From Amphiura filiformis (taxonomy: Eukaryota > Echinodermata > Ophiuroidea > Amphilepidida > Amphiuridae): a stretch of DNA of 64,000 bases. Below the pieces are notes generated by a model. The model was not told where the DNA came from, did not search any database, and was given only the letters and a program-made list of their open reading frames with translations. Position 1 is the first letter of the stretch; each line of letters begins with the position of its first letter. The translations under genes were made by a program, and so were the position numbers. The stretch covers positions 3,312,472 through 3,376,471 of the forward strand of contig NC_092637.1 of NCBI RefSeq assembly GCF_039555335.1. The letters are read 5' to 3'. Shown here in pieces: positions 1 to 11,418 of the stretch.

Positions 1-22
1 TCAGGGAACATACAAATGCGTG

Positions 23-361
23 TTAAAGGAGTATTATGTGATTCTATACCATCCTCTTTTAATGGCATGTTTGAGTAGATGTCCACAAAAAGTTTATTCC
101 CAAATTTTCTGTCGATTCCAATTTTGCATCTGTGACTTATGCATGATTATTGTGTATTACACTGCTCCATGCTACTGTACTGTAATTACATTCTGTTAAC
201 AGAACATATATAAATTTCACAATGTTTTTGCTAATCGAATAAATCTGCAGAAATGTGTTTTGCACGTATTATAGTAGCCAGAGGTTTCCAGCGGTATACA
301 AATTTCAACTTTTTTGTGAAAACTGGGGGATGAGGCTATGGATCACGAAATGCTCCATTAA
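23..361 (+). mobile_element. TTAA-flanked MITE, family T1, copy 1
   Basis: Short element bounded by TTAA at 23-26 and 358-361. The left end reads AGGAGTATTATGTGATTC and the right end GGATCACGAAATGCTCCA, which are imperfect inverted repeats. The same ~310-340 bp body recurs near 22351, 36749, 40070, 56145 and 57270. A TTAA target is typical of piggyBac- and Kolobok-type transposases. No coding sequence is present, so it would have to be moved in trans. Confidence 0.85.
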
Positions 362-880
362 TACTCTTTTTAGACTATTTATAGTTGTACCAGCGAGATT
401 TGTAGGCAACAGAATCAAATTGCCAAGTTGATTAAAACAGGGTTTTTCATGTAAGTTTTAAATTTTAATAGTCCAGTCATGTGGATGTTCAAGTATTTAT
501 ACCTGTTGTATTTTCTATGGGATTGACTTGTTAGGTGTAATTGGTAAGTATATATTTATAAATTTTATTGTTTTTGTTTGTTGCCTAAAACCAAACAGGT
601 GCTTGTGAAAGTGCAATATCTAGAATTGGGGTAAAATCATTTAAGATGTATCATTTATTAGATTTTGTGTTAATTAAGATTTTTCATTCTCAGCAAAACT
701 AAAAATTGTGATCTGATGAAAATTGGTGGTGCCCATTCCCAATGGTCCTTTAAATCATTATGATAGGTGGTAAGTTGCTAAATGAGCAGTTTGTAATTAT
801 TCTTTAGTACATGTTGTAGCAATTAAATGTGTGTGGTATAGACAGTCACAAAACATGATGTAGATGAATACAGGTGTTGA
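362..880. other. no recognised feature
   Basis: AT-rich DNA without a credible exon, repeat pair or RNA gene that I can see. Confidence 0.5.
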
Positions 881-1085
881 GATTTTGTATAAAACACCGG
901 AACCGGTGTTTAATTAATGATGGAAATATTAGTTGAACGTGTACACAATACAGCACATACATGGTAGGTGGGACGATCGTACACATCAAAGGAGTGTACC
1001 GTAGCACGGCCAATGGAGTGACATGCATTGGCCACATCGGCGCTGGTAGTAAATTCCAATTTCTTTGCTTTACCTCATATTGTTT
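880..1085 (+). repeat. diverged copy of dispersed repeat E
   Basis: Shares a string of blocks with 34780-34985, including 'gaaatattagt.gaacgtgta', 'gtaacatgcattgg' and 'gtagtaaattccaattt', followed by 'ctttgctttacctca'. It is a decayed copy of the TIR element seen more completely at 34636-35080 and 49541-49893. Its own ends are not clear. Confidence 0.6.
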
Positions 1086-1294
1086 CATTTTATGGCAAAG
1101 AAATACTAATCTTTTGTATAGAAATGTTACAACATGTGTAGATAGGAACCAATCTGACGGTTATAGCTAATTATTACTTCATCATTTTTTTGTTAAAAAT
1201 AACAGGATTTAATTTAGAGGAATTCAAACATGGCATTAATTTTTGTTATCTGACATTTTTGTAATGTTTGCTTTATATCAATGTATAATTTTAT

Positions 1295-1613
1295 AAGGGC
1301 TGTTGTCGAGTAGAATTTTCATTGTCGGCAATCGTCAAGATCCGATGTTGGCACGTTGTCGACAAAGTAATACATTCATAAAGTCCAAATAGAGACCTTG
1401 TTGCACATTGTTTATGTACATCATATCAGAAGCTTACCATTTAATTAATTATTAATCCCCCTATCATTGTCATCTTGTGGTCAATTATTACTTGGTAAAT
1501 GGTAAATAATTGGGATCTTAAGCTTATCTCTAGTATTTTTAATGACTAGTCTTTGTCGACAGTGATACATGCTTGTCGACAATCAGGAAAATTGCTTATG
1601 GACAACAGCCCTA
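1295..1613. mobile_element. hAT-like MITE with 8-bp target duplication
   Basis: Ends AAGGGCTGTTGTC and GACAACAGCCCTA are inverted repeats. They are flanked by the exact 8-bp direct repeat AATTTTAT (1287-1294 and 1614-1621). An 8-bp duplication is the signature of hAT transposases. Internal 'TTGTCGACAA'-type motifs recur near both ends as subterminal repeats. The element is 319 bp and non-coding. Confidence 0.88.
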
Positions 1614-1756
1614 AATTTTATCGACTTTAATTACAGACAATAAAAACTATGTTCAAATGTTTCAGAATTGGGTATTTTTTACCATGATCATGTGATCATT
1701 TATGAAGAGTTACATTGTATATGCTAATAACAAGAAAATCTGACATTAAATATGGA

Positions 1757-2657
1757 ATTTTTTTTCACAAAGTGCCAAGACTAGTCTGAAAATGGTCAGC
1801 ATAAACCACTAAATATTACCTGGGGTGTATCGGGACGAGGTGTCAAATAATTGTTTGATAGAACATTGTATTTTCTATGACTTCACATTATCACGCTATG
1901 GTGCTCATAATATAATGAATTTTCCTGAATAGTGAATTTAAACGGGGTACATTTCTGCATTTGGGAAATATTGTTCTGTAATTATTGGGATTCAATGTAA
2001 TATTTTCTTAACTAAAACACCAATAAGTGTTCTTCAGAACTGAAATGCACTTGTAAAATATGTGCCACTTTTGATAGTGGGAGGAGCTTTAAAATGTGGT
2101 TATTAAAAGTGGTCTATTATGCCACATATACTCAGAAAGTTCAAATGGCCCTCTGAGGTCAAAATTGTTATAAAAACATACTGTACACAAAAAAGTTGCG
2201 CAAGTTCATTGCACAACCAGAAACGTAAAGAGCTGTTTTTTACAGTAAGTTTAAAATATTTCACCCCAGGAGGCCATTCAAACTTCCTGAATACTACATG
2301 TACCATACTACCATATTTGTAAGCTCATATCATTTTCAAAACTGGTACATTACAAGTGCATTTCAACTCTCACGAACCACGATTGCTGACAAAGTTGAGA
2401 ACATATCACCTCAACCAGAATAATTTTGATAATTGTAGGACAATATGGCATAGATTTTGAAATTTTGTCCCCACAAAGCTCTACCATTTTAGGCAAATTC
2501 ACCACATCATAATAAACACCATCATGTAAACTCATGGAAAGCACATTTTGTACCAAACATTATTTGACACCATCTCCCGACAAACTCCAAATAATATTTA
2601 GTCTGCACGGTTTATGCGGAACCCTTTCAAACTAATCTTGGCACTTTGTGAAAAAAT
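1757..2657. mobile_element. 0.9 kb foldback (near-full-length palindrome)
   Basis: The sequence after 'TTTTTTCACAAAGTGCCAAG' at about 1757 is matched, inverted, by the sequence ending 'TTGGCACTTTGTGAAAAAA' at about 2656. Similarity continues inward on both arms through 'gcataaacc', 'gtgtcaaataa', 'gaaatgcacttgtaa' and 'tcaaatggcc' to a centre near 2200. Both strands of 2119-2320 therefore give similar short open frames, which are an artefact of the palindrome. The target duplication is unclear and the element is non-coding. Confidence 0.8.
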
Positions 2658-2904
2658 ATTACATACTTCATTTCAAGTATGTACTATAAAGCTGTGGTAC
2701 GAAACTACAGCATATATATTTATACTATGCAGATTATTGACAAAAATACAATTGATAGGTGAAAATATTAGAAAGTAATTATATCAAGTGCCAAGGGGAA
2801 AGTAAAATGAGATATGAAGGGAGAAAAATGTAGATACCATTATGCTGAAAAATAATTTTACATAAGTAACAATGTAATTTATCAGAAATATGTTAAATAT
2901 TATA
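2658..2904. other. no recognised feature
   Basis: AT-rich spacer between the foldback and the next TIR element. Confidence 0.5.
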
Positions 2905-3059
2905 CAGGGTGTCCCAGAAAAAAAGACTGTGTGAATAAAGATGAATGTAGGTCGAGGAATAGACATCAGAATCAAAACATTTAAAATGTAGCGCATAGCC
3001 TATTTCATTGTGCGTCACATACAAAAATTTAATTTGATTCGGTTGACTGGTTGCAAAGA

Positions 3060-3790
3060 AATTAACAATTACATTGAGAAATTTTACTCCACCTTGTATT
3101 CAAAGAAAAATGTTGATTTAAATTTACCAACTTCAAAGGCCTGTGAATGGGAGTTAAAATATGATGAATGTTTAAGGTACTCCAAAGTATGCCCAATGGG
3201 AAATCCCCAGGTAACGATGGTCTGACAGTCCTTTTTTTAAAGATTTTTGGGGCAGACTTTGGCAAGTTACTTGTTAACAGTCTTAACACTAGTTATAATG
3301 AAGGTGAGCTAACCAACTCCCAAAAGCAAGGTGTAATAGCACTTATTCTTAAGAAAGCTAATGATAAACGAAGAGTTGCTAATTATAGGCCGATTACATT
3401 ATTGAATGTGGACTTGAAAGTTGGATCTAAAGATATTACTACCAGAATTGCAAACGTGGCTCGTAAGTGAATGATCAGTGATTATCAAACTGCATTTATT
3501 AAAGGTAGATATATTGGGGATGCAGTTAGAACTGTTGCTGATATCATGTATTTCACTAAGGAAAGAAATATTCCAGGCATTCTGTATGGACTTTGAGAAG
3601 GCCTACGATTCAGTTGACCATGAATTCATGGAGGCTTTTAACTTTGGCCCTTCTCTGAGGAGTTGGATCAAGATGTTTTATAATGACATCAGCAGTTGTG
3701 TTATGAATAATGGAATAGCTATGGAATATTTCTTCATAAGGCGTGGGTTAAGACAAGGGGATGCCCTCAGTTGCCAGTTGTTCAATCTAG
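3060..3790 (+). pseudogene. LINE reverse-transcriptase fragment, frameshifted
   Basis: Three overlapping frames give consecutive parts of a non-LTR reverse transcriptase. The 3168-3470 frame holds the 'NGKSPGNDGL' and 'NYRPITLLNVDLK' fingers motifs. The next holds 'FQAFCMDFEKAYDSVDHEF', the first catalytic Asp region. The same frame continues to 'IRRGLRQGDALSCQLFNLVV', the thumb-side RRGxRQGD motif. The YADD box is not reached. At least two frameshifts and a TGA at the junctions, no endonuclease and no 3' end show a dead internal fragment. The wording of the motifs is closer to L1/Tx1-type enzymes than to the CR1-like LINE at 16-26 kb. Confidence 0.82.
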
Positions 3791-3879
3791 TGGTTGTGAG
3801 AAATTTTGTAAGCCAGCTGGAATTCTTTATTCATACTCTTTATGCAACAGTTTATATCAACATTAGTTGTAAATTTAAA

Positions 3880-5060
3880 GTTGGAGTAGGGGGTCAAATT
3901 TGGACCCAAAAAGCTAACTTCTTCTTTATAAAAAGAAAGAAGTTGAAACTTTGCATAAAGCATGCCCAATTTTCATAAAAATGAATTGCATTAAATTCAA
4001 GTTAATGTGTAAACTGGCAAGTGAATTCACTTTTTGTCAGATTAATATTTTTGAATTTTTTTACAAAAAGCAAAAGACGAAAGGAATTTATTGTTTCAAA
4101 GATAAAACAAGGAAATGCCCCAGTAATTGTATAGGTTGACTTCATATATTGACAAGTTAACCACTATTTATGTTGCATGTAGTGTTGAATGTGCTTCTTT
4201 CAAATTGTAATGAAAATATGGAAATAAAAGTAAATAGAACTTGATGCATCTAGTCATTTATTTTCAATATTGTGGCCATTTTGACTTTTAAACCTTCCGA
4301 ATTCGGCAATTTGCAGTACATGCAATCAGTTTTTATGAATGAAAATCTATATTATCAAGTTGCATTTATTAATGATGTGAAGGTTGAATATTTGAATAAG
4401 TTGATGCAGGCATTCTGAATTTTGATTCTGTCATTTTTAATTGCATCAAACATCTTCGCGCTTCCAACTTTAAATGGCTATTCTGGGATATATTGAAAAC
4501 GAAATGGAAATACAAGTTAGGGCCAATAACTTCATCTAATCATTTATTTTTAATATTGTGGCTTTAATTTGACTTTCAAGCCTTCCGAATTCGGCACATT
4601 TGCACTACATGCAATTATGATTTTTGGGCTTGTCATTTTATATGAAGTCAACCTATACAATTACTGGGACAGCAAAGTTGTAATTTAAGACTAGTAGTTA
4701 TATAAAAGTGATGTTTTATAAATGAAAGGACCACATCGACTGGAAATGTTGAATTTGCAATTCTTCGTGAGGGCAAATGTAAATGAGTTGTGACAATTTT
4801 TGGGATGCATTGTATTTATCCTATATAATCGGTGACAACAAAAAATATTAATCTGACAAAAATGTGAATTTAGGGGCTAAACTAGTTTACAAAACATTAA
4901 TTTTTTCTTGCATATGCAATGACCCCGTGACACAACGCGCAATTACAGAATTTTTTAATTTTTTTTGACAAATTGGGCATGCAGTTAGTGTGTTATGCAA
5001 AGTTTCAGACCTCTTTTCTTTTTATAAAGAAGGCACAGTTCCCAAAGATGAATTTATTTA
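3880..5060. repeat. internal inverted and direct repeats of the 2.7 kb element
   Basis: 3905-3975 ('ttctttataaaaagaaag', 'gaaactttgcata', 'catgcccaat') is matched inverted at 4965-5045. 'gtaattgtataggttgactt' at 4124-4143 is inverted at 4645-4670. 'ttccgaattcggca' occurs twice in direct orientation (about 4295 and 4585), with shared flanks. The non-coding body therefore grew by local duplication and inversion. Confidence 0.65.
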
Positions 5061-5649
5061 AGGGGTAACTTTTGTTTTAAATGAAAATCCGTAAGAGCTA
5101 CAGACCTCAAATTTGCAGGTTTTTAATATTACAACATATGACTAAAATATAAAGCAAATCTGAGGGGGTCTTGGGGCGCCTGATATGGAGTGACCCTTAT
5201 TCATAATTCTTTATGCAACATTTATATCAACATTAATGAAAAAATATATTTCCAAGTACTGGGCATCATTTTACATGCAAGCTTTCATTTTGAATATTGT
5301 GCAGGTTTTCAAATTTGAACACAACCTGATTAACTGTTTTGCAAGAAACAGATTGTTTAAAAAGAACAGAAAGGATTTCACCAAACAAAATATGAAGCCC
5401 ATTGACAGTTAACCACTATTATAGTGTGCACAGTGTTGAATGAGCTTTCTTTCAAACTTGTAATGAAGTGAATTGATGCATGCGTTATGTAATCGCTCAT
5501 TTCTTCGCAATCAGTGAAGCGATTCCAGCAAAATTAGCGTATAAGATGCAGAATAAGATGGGGTACATGCTGAATTTTTGATTCGATGTCTATTTCTCGA
5601 CTTGCATCCAACTTCATTCGCCCGGTAATTTTTTCTGGGACACCCTGTA

Positions 5650-6714
5650 GTCGAATAGATTTCTGGAGTTTACCAAAAATTTCTTACAGAGGACTTCTTT
5701 CTTGTGTACCACATATTAGATTTTTGGAGACAATGAAGAGATTATTTCAGCATGATACCCTCCGAAATAGTTTCATATAATCTGTGAGCAGTAGACTTGT
5801 ATTACTAAACAAATAAATATACCAATAACACTAAAAAGCAGTGACTCTTTTGTGTGTTTGTTGTCTTATCTGGTTTGTGAATTTGTGGTAAGTTAAGGCC
5901 AGTTCATAATATTATTTCTTGCCTGTTTGATGTGGAATTAGTTGAAAAGTGTTAACCTATCATGCTATTAAAATTCTTTGCTTCTAGTCTAGTGAACCAG
6001 ATAACTACCAACTTTGTGATTAAAATTATGACTCTGCATACTTGTTCTTTGTCTTTTGTACTTTTCAATATTAATTCCATTTGATTGCCTGAAATAGAAA
6101 TGAGGCTTCTGACTGTTAACCCTAGAACTACTGAGCCATATTTTGTAACACAGACTACGAAGAGAGGGACGGGGTCCTCTATCCACTGATACCAAAATAA
6201 GTACAAACATTCCCCCATGTCGCTATGACGTCATACGTGAGGGCACCCATGCAAATTTGCAACAGCGAAATGAAAATCAAGTTGGGCCTCACCACCACCC
6301 CTCCCTATGGTCATCTTTGATGGCCAGTCCTATTCCCAGGTAAGGTGCTGAGGTAAAAATTGTATCACTAAAAATCGCACACAGTCATTTCTTTAGGACG
6401 GATTAAATATCTGGGGGAGTATACCCCCCCTACCTAGTTCTATGGTGAACAGAATACCGTAGCATATTAGTAACAAGGTATAACACACAACACATACACA
6501 CCAAAGACTCGCACAGGCGAGTCTCGAGGAATATTCCTGAATCATCAAGCCTTCCAACACCCCCTTCCAAAAAAAAAAAAAAAAAAATGCATGCATGGGG
6601 GCCTCTGACAGTTCATTATTGTTAAAAGTGACTACCAAAACATCTCTTGTCAGTAATTGGATTAATACATGGTGTCTCCCTAGCCGTTTTAGACAAAGTT
6701 TATCCACTTTAGTA
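5650..6714. other. no recognised gene; A-tract
   Basis: Unremarkable DNA. A run of about 20 A lies at 6570-6587. Short open frames in this stretch lack recognisable domains. Confidence 0.5.
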
Positions 6715-7268
6715 TTAGGGGCAGTGCAATAATTATGAGCCCTGTGGGAGGTAGACTATGCCATAGTCGAATTTTATTAAAAATATGTTATGGAGTAGGG
6801 TGACTGATCAGATGTGAAAATCTATCAATTGTGCACACATTAATTAAATCAGAGTTTAAGCTTAAATACAATATCCAGAGTATGCACAATGGGCAAGTGG
6901 ACTACGGGGTAGTCTATGTGGGAGGGGGAAGAAAATATGGGCCAGGAAAAGGGGGAGGGAGTGTGGGGGACTTTTGGCACACATTCATATCATGGGGGCC
7001 CTTTCAAATAAAACACTCAAAAAAGGTTTTTGGAAACAGTACTTAAACACTTAAAAATATGCAATTTTTATATATTATTATCTAGACCATTTAAGGTTTG
7101 CAAATTGGGATTCCAAAAAATTGGCATATACAAAGGGGTGGGAGCAAAGATTTTTTGGCTGGCCATGAGGGCGCGAGAGATTTTTTGCATGCCAAGAGGA
7201 GACAAGTGATTTTTACCAAGCCGTCTGGAAATGGGGGGGGCATACTGGTAATTATTGCACATTCCCTA
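6715..7268. mobile_element. G-rich hAT-like non-autonomous element, family H1
   Basis: Left end 'TAGGGGCAGTGCAATAATTAT' and right end 'GTAATTATTGCACATTCCCTA' are inverted. The interior is strongly G-rich (GGGAGGGGG, GGAAAAGGGGGAGGG). Other copies or ends lie at 9915, 14470-14535, 16436 and 18900-19080, with the common terminus (C/T)AGGGGCTGTGCAATAATTATGAG-like. The CAGGGG start suggests hAT, but I see no matching 8-bp duplication here. A smaller MITE is nested at 6752-6916. Confidence 0.65.
6752..6916. mobile_element. 165-bp MITE nested in the H1 element
   Basis: Starts TAGACTATGCCATAGTCGA and ends CTACGGGGTAGTCTA. It is flanked by an exact direct repeat TGTGGGAGG (6743-6751 and 6917-6925). 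Removing it restores the H1 sequence 'gccctgtgggaggggg' seen in other copies. A longer relative is at 10998-11418. Confidence 0.85.
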
Positions 7269-7299
7269 GCTCATTGACCATTTCATCACAGTGTGCCCT

Positions 7300-8400
7300 T
7301 TGGAATGTTGCACCCCCCCCCCGTGCCTTCCCTATAGGGGCCTACATGCCTATGAAAAAGTCCTGGCTACTGTAATGCCACTACAGGTTTTTAAGGTGCC
7401 TCTCTTGATAAGTGCTCACCCCTTGGTATTCTACTGTCTGGTCCAAATAACGCTTGTGTCCCATACCCCCCCCCCCCACCCGCTTGTCTACCACCCCACG
7501 GTTCTGCCACAATGGAGCCCCGGAAGTGACGGTAGCCATGATTTTTTCGGGGGGGGGCAATGTGACGGGGTTGGAATTGACAAAAATGGTGATTAATTAT
7601 TTAAAATGGTGAAAAAGCAGTTGCGTAGCCATGTGAGGGAAATCTGCCCCATGTGAGAAGTTTTACAACCCCCCCCATGCTGGTCAGCCTGACTTTTTGA
7701 TTTTTAGCCCTTGCACTCTTTTATCAAATTTTTGACAATTTTGTCAAAGCTCGCCCTCTTTGAAAGTTACATCCCCATCACCCCCCCCTCCCTAAATAGT
7801 CCTGTCTCCGACATTGTCAAAAAGGCTTTAAAATTTTAAATTTTGGCAGCCAACCCAAGGCAAACATATTTTTAAAAACCTCAAAACATGTCTTTCACTG
7901 ACCCCCCCCCCCCCCCACCCACCCGGTTCTGCCACAACTGATCCCCAGTAGCCTATATAGTAATGGAGCCATTAGCGCCAATCTGGCTTAAAATGGGGGG
8001 GGCAGTCAGCATGAATTGTCAAAAAGTGGCTGAAAAGAACAAAAATAGGTAATTTTGCCGAAAGGTGGGAGGCATGCTCCCCCCTCCCCCCCCCCCATTG
8101 ATGCTCAATAGTGGAGCCATATTTTCAGGGGCCAAGGTGACTTTTTTGGGGGGGCAAAATTGACAAAAATGATGATTGATTATTCACAACGTGCAAAACA
8201 GTTGCGTAGCCAAGAAGGGATGGGAAATATACTCCACTCCACCCCCATGTGATAGGTACCCCCACCCCCTTAGTATTAAATGCCCGATGCCTGACCATAC
8301 AACTACAATGTGTCCTGTGCCCGCTTGCCCCACCCCCTGTAACGGTGCATGATGGAACTGCAAACTGAATTAGGGGACGGGAGGGGTTCAATAGACAATA
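7300..8400. repeat. diverged tandem repeats with C/G homopolymer tracts
   Basis: Blocks such as 'gttctgccacaa', 'ggagcca', 'gggggggcaa.tgac', 'gttgcgtagcca' recur near 7500, 7925 and 8095, suggesting old tandem copies of a few hundred bases. C or G runs of nine or more appear repeatedly (about 7311, 7467, 7902, 8084). No coding potential survives. Confidence 0.6.
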
Positions 8401-9239
8401 CATATGTCATAAAATAAAATATAAACATAAAACAAGGCAAAATAATCATTTAAAATGCTTCATAACGATGCATTCACGTTTTATGGGCGTTAAACTTGAT
8501 TAGTCAATAAAGTAGCATAATAAGCTATAGAGTTTAAAGGCAACTTTAACTACGCAAAATTTTAACGCCCAGAAAAGGTAAATAACGAACGTTTACTTAT
8601 TTTTTCTGGATTTTTTGCTGAGGATGGTAGTTTATAGTGTTTTACTGCCAATTAAACCGATTTTTAAAAAAATTTCAATTCTTTTTTTAATTAAAAAAAA
8701 TCCATAATTACAAGAATTTTCATTTCGACAGAAGTCGGTAAACGAAAGAGCGCACTGGAATACATTTGGTTTTATGGGTACTAGGCACCTTCCATAACTG
8801 TCCTTTATGTGTATTTTTGTTGAAAATAATTACCAATTGAAGATGTGAACACTTTGCAGCATGTTTAAATAGAGAAACGTATTTTAAAGCACTTTTTACA
8901 CGTTTTGTATACCAATTTCTGAACTAAAAATGAAGTTCGATTTTGTTGTTGTTTTGCGTTTTGTTACCTGCTTTAAATCTCTGCTGAAATAGCGCCATCA
9001 TTAACACCTCTCATACAAACTATATCGTTTTCACTACTGTGTAAATTGTGTTGTAGGTCAGTTGATTTGGGGCAGGGTATAGAACGAGTTTATAGGGGGG
9101 ATCATCTTAGAAATTGTTATAGACTACTTGATTACTGAATGTAAGATATTAAAACATAAAATCTGACCAACTATAGGGCTACGGCCCAGCTCTGCCCGAA
9201 TCAGATGCTATATTGTTAGCTCCGCATCTGGGTAGTTGA
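8401..9239. other. no recognised feature
   Basis: AT-rich DNA without repeats or exons that I can identify. Confidence 0.5.
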
Positions 9240-9640
9240 CAGTGGACCCCGTGGGGGGGGTACTCAAGTTTGGAGGGACTAGATTTTGGAAGTAGACTTC
9301 CAATTTTTCAAGAAATTTGGACCCATTGACAAAAATCTTTCGGCCGAATTTACCCAAAATTGTTTAGTTTTTACCCCAAAATTTTGGGAAAATTTTGAAA
9401 ATTGTCGCTAGATTAAGGAAAAATTGGGCGAAAAAATTGAGAAAATTTTGAAAAAGGACCCATTCATATACTTTTGAAAAAGGGGCCATTGATATACAAC
9501 GAAGTATTTTGTTTGCGGCCGTCCCCGTATGGTCATTTGTTTGGGATTAATTAAATAAGCTGAGATGATGGCCGAAGTTTTGGATTAATTAAAAGCTGAG
9601 GATGGCTAAAGCCCAGTGTAAGCAATAGCATGGTAAGTCC
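9240..9640. repeat. low-complexity AAATTTTG-rich block and short duplication
   Basis: 9300-9480 is built of many degenerate 'AAAATTTTG' units. 9540-9612 holds two copies of 'ggattaattaaa..agctgag.atggc'. No gene is seen. Confidence 0.5.
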
Positions 9641-9914
9641 GAGTGTAAGTAAATAATTTACATGTTATTTCTCATTAGTCACAATAGTGAAATTCTCATC
9701 TCATGCCTCACGTCCGGGCGTCCGGCATCACGGTGTAGGTACACGTATGTCGGATACACGGTAGGAATGTTCAGGATTCTATTTAGTTCGAGGTCGGTTG
9801 CTCAAACTCATACTGATATTCTCCAAAATAGGCCTAGGGCCTATATTGCAGAGTAGTGGAATTCAGCTTGATTCAGTGATCCGAGCGCTAAGTGTAAAGA
9901 ATTAAAATTGTTTT

Positions 9915-10010
9915 AAAGGTTGTGCAATAAGTATGAGCCCTGGTGGGAGGGTAAAATTGGGGGGAAGAGGAAAGAAAATGTTGGAAAGCCGAAGGGGGGG
10001 CAATTTTTAA
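9915..10010 (+). mobile_element. left end of an H1 element
   Basis: 'TGTGCAATAAGTATGAGCCC' followed by 'TGGTGGGAGGGTAAAATTGGG' matches the family terminus. The nearest inverted end is at 14470-14535. I cannot decide whether the two bound a single 4.6 kb element or are independent pieces. Confidence 0.6.
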
Positions 10011-10780
10011 GTTGATATGCATGGTGCCAAAAATATTGTACAGGGTAAAAAAGTTATATTTTGTTCAAAAAGTATAAAATTTTGTTTTATTTACTAACAG
10101 AAAACCTATGATGTGTTAGGCTACTGCAATGAAATGATTAGTTTCCCATCACATTTTTTTCAGTGAAATATGAAGTCATGATTTCATTATTCATTATTTT
10201 GAAAAATTTCATTATTGTCAATAATGTCAAAACTTTCATTTATATGGCTATTACCTATATTGTTGATGAAACACCATCTCAAAACAGGTATTAATGCTTA
10301 GATCATCATTACAGACATTTTGCAACAGATTGAGAAAAGATTTGAATTTGTTTTTATTAAAATGAAAAGAAATTTGCAATTTTTGTAATTACTAGAAACA
10401 TGATGAGGTAATCCTTAAATTTCCATTATTTACTACATCCTCTACCCCTACTAAGAAAAACTGCTGATTATGATCAGCAGGGGATGTCAAACATTTTGAG
10501 AGTTTCAATTTTGATTATTTCCATCTCAATTTTCAGGTAATCGACTTTTATACGAAAATAATGAAAGTTTTGGTCAAATTGAAAAAGTTATGAGGGCGGG
10601 TGACAGGAAACTAATCATTTCATTTCATTAGCCTTATGCTGCCTAAACTGAGATGTAGGCCCTACATGGTATTCAAAAGTCGTACATATTTTTTATGATT
10701 TTTTATGACATTATCATTCAAATCTTTTTTTCTCCATTCCCTATACAAAACAACAATGGCATATTGAATTCATTGTCAAA
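10011..10780. other. no recognised feature
   Basis: AT-rich sequence with no gene or repeat structure that I can support. Confidence 0.5.
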
Positions 10781-10784
10781 TTTC

Positions 10785-10870
10785 AAGGTTCGAATCCCGG
10801 AGGTGCCAAGTGACTTCTTTGTGAAATTGTTCATCTTCTCTCCTTTTTTGTATCTTCTTTAACTTCCAAT
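10785..10870 (+). mobile_element. 5'-truncated tRNA-derived SINE remnant
   Basis: 'AGGTTCGAATCCCGG' is a tRNA T-arm / Pol III B box. It is followed by 'acttcttt' and a T/C-rich tail, the same order as at 49435-49500. No A box or cloverleaf is present upstream, so it is a truncated SINE and not a tRNA gene. Confidence 0.5.
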
Positions 10871-10997
10871 ATCAAAAACCAGGGTTGGGTGTTAGGGTTA
10901 ATATTAAGCTATTCAATGAGGAGGTAGTTTCTGTGGCACAGCCATAAATGCTAAGCAAATTTCACCAGAAAGATTGAGTAAATTTCCCTGTAAAATC

Positions 10998-11418
10998 TAG
11001 ACTATGCCATAGTCGATTTTTGATAAATAAAAATAATGTGTTTTTTGATCATTATGAATACATTCAGTTGAACTCGAAATTATACTGATATTATTTTATT
11101 ACATCAAAATACTATACTAGTAAATACTGGTTATGAAAAAGTTTAATTATATATATTAGTGACAGTAACAGTAAAGTATACGTAGGCTTATAATTTTTTG
11201 AATACAACATATTATAATGGCACTTCAATACTGAACAGTTCTGATTTTAGAATCTACCAGTTTAAAAATCACTTGGGAAGCCAACAAACAGAGGGAGTAC
11301 GCTGGCTAAAAAGATCAGATGTGAAAATCTATCAATTGTACTATGTGCACAAACTGATTAAATCAGAGTTTTAAGAGAATGCACAATGGGCAAGTGGACT
11401 ACGGAGAGTGTAAGTCTA
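10998..11418. mobile_element. long relative of the 165-bp MITE
   Basis: Begins TAGACTATGCCATAGTCGA like the 6752 element and ends near 'aagtcta' at 11418. Its last ~130 bp ('atcagatgtgaaaatctatc', 'gcacaatgggcaagtggact') match the inside of the shorter copy. The extra ~250 bp lie in the middle. No target duplication is obvious. Confidence 0.65.

Larger units (their letters stand above)
2905..5647. mobile_element. 2.7 kb TA-flanked TIR element containing a LINE fragment
   Basis: Begins CAGGGTGTCCCAGAAAAAA just after TA (2903-2904) and ends TTTTTTCTGGGACACCCTG just before TA (5648-5649). The TA target and the terminus fit the Tc1/mariner group. No transposase frame remains. The inside holds a broken LINE reverse transcriptase (about 3060-3790) and a set of internal inverted and direct repeats (3880-5060), so it is a composite of at least two events. 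Confidence 0.8.

Noticed and set aside
2103-2322. Two opposing small genes of similar sequence
   Set aside because: Similarity of the two strands' peptides comes from the underlying palindrome of the foldback element.
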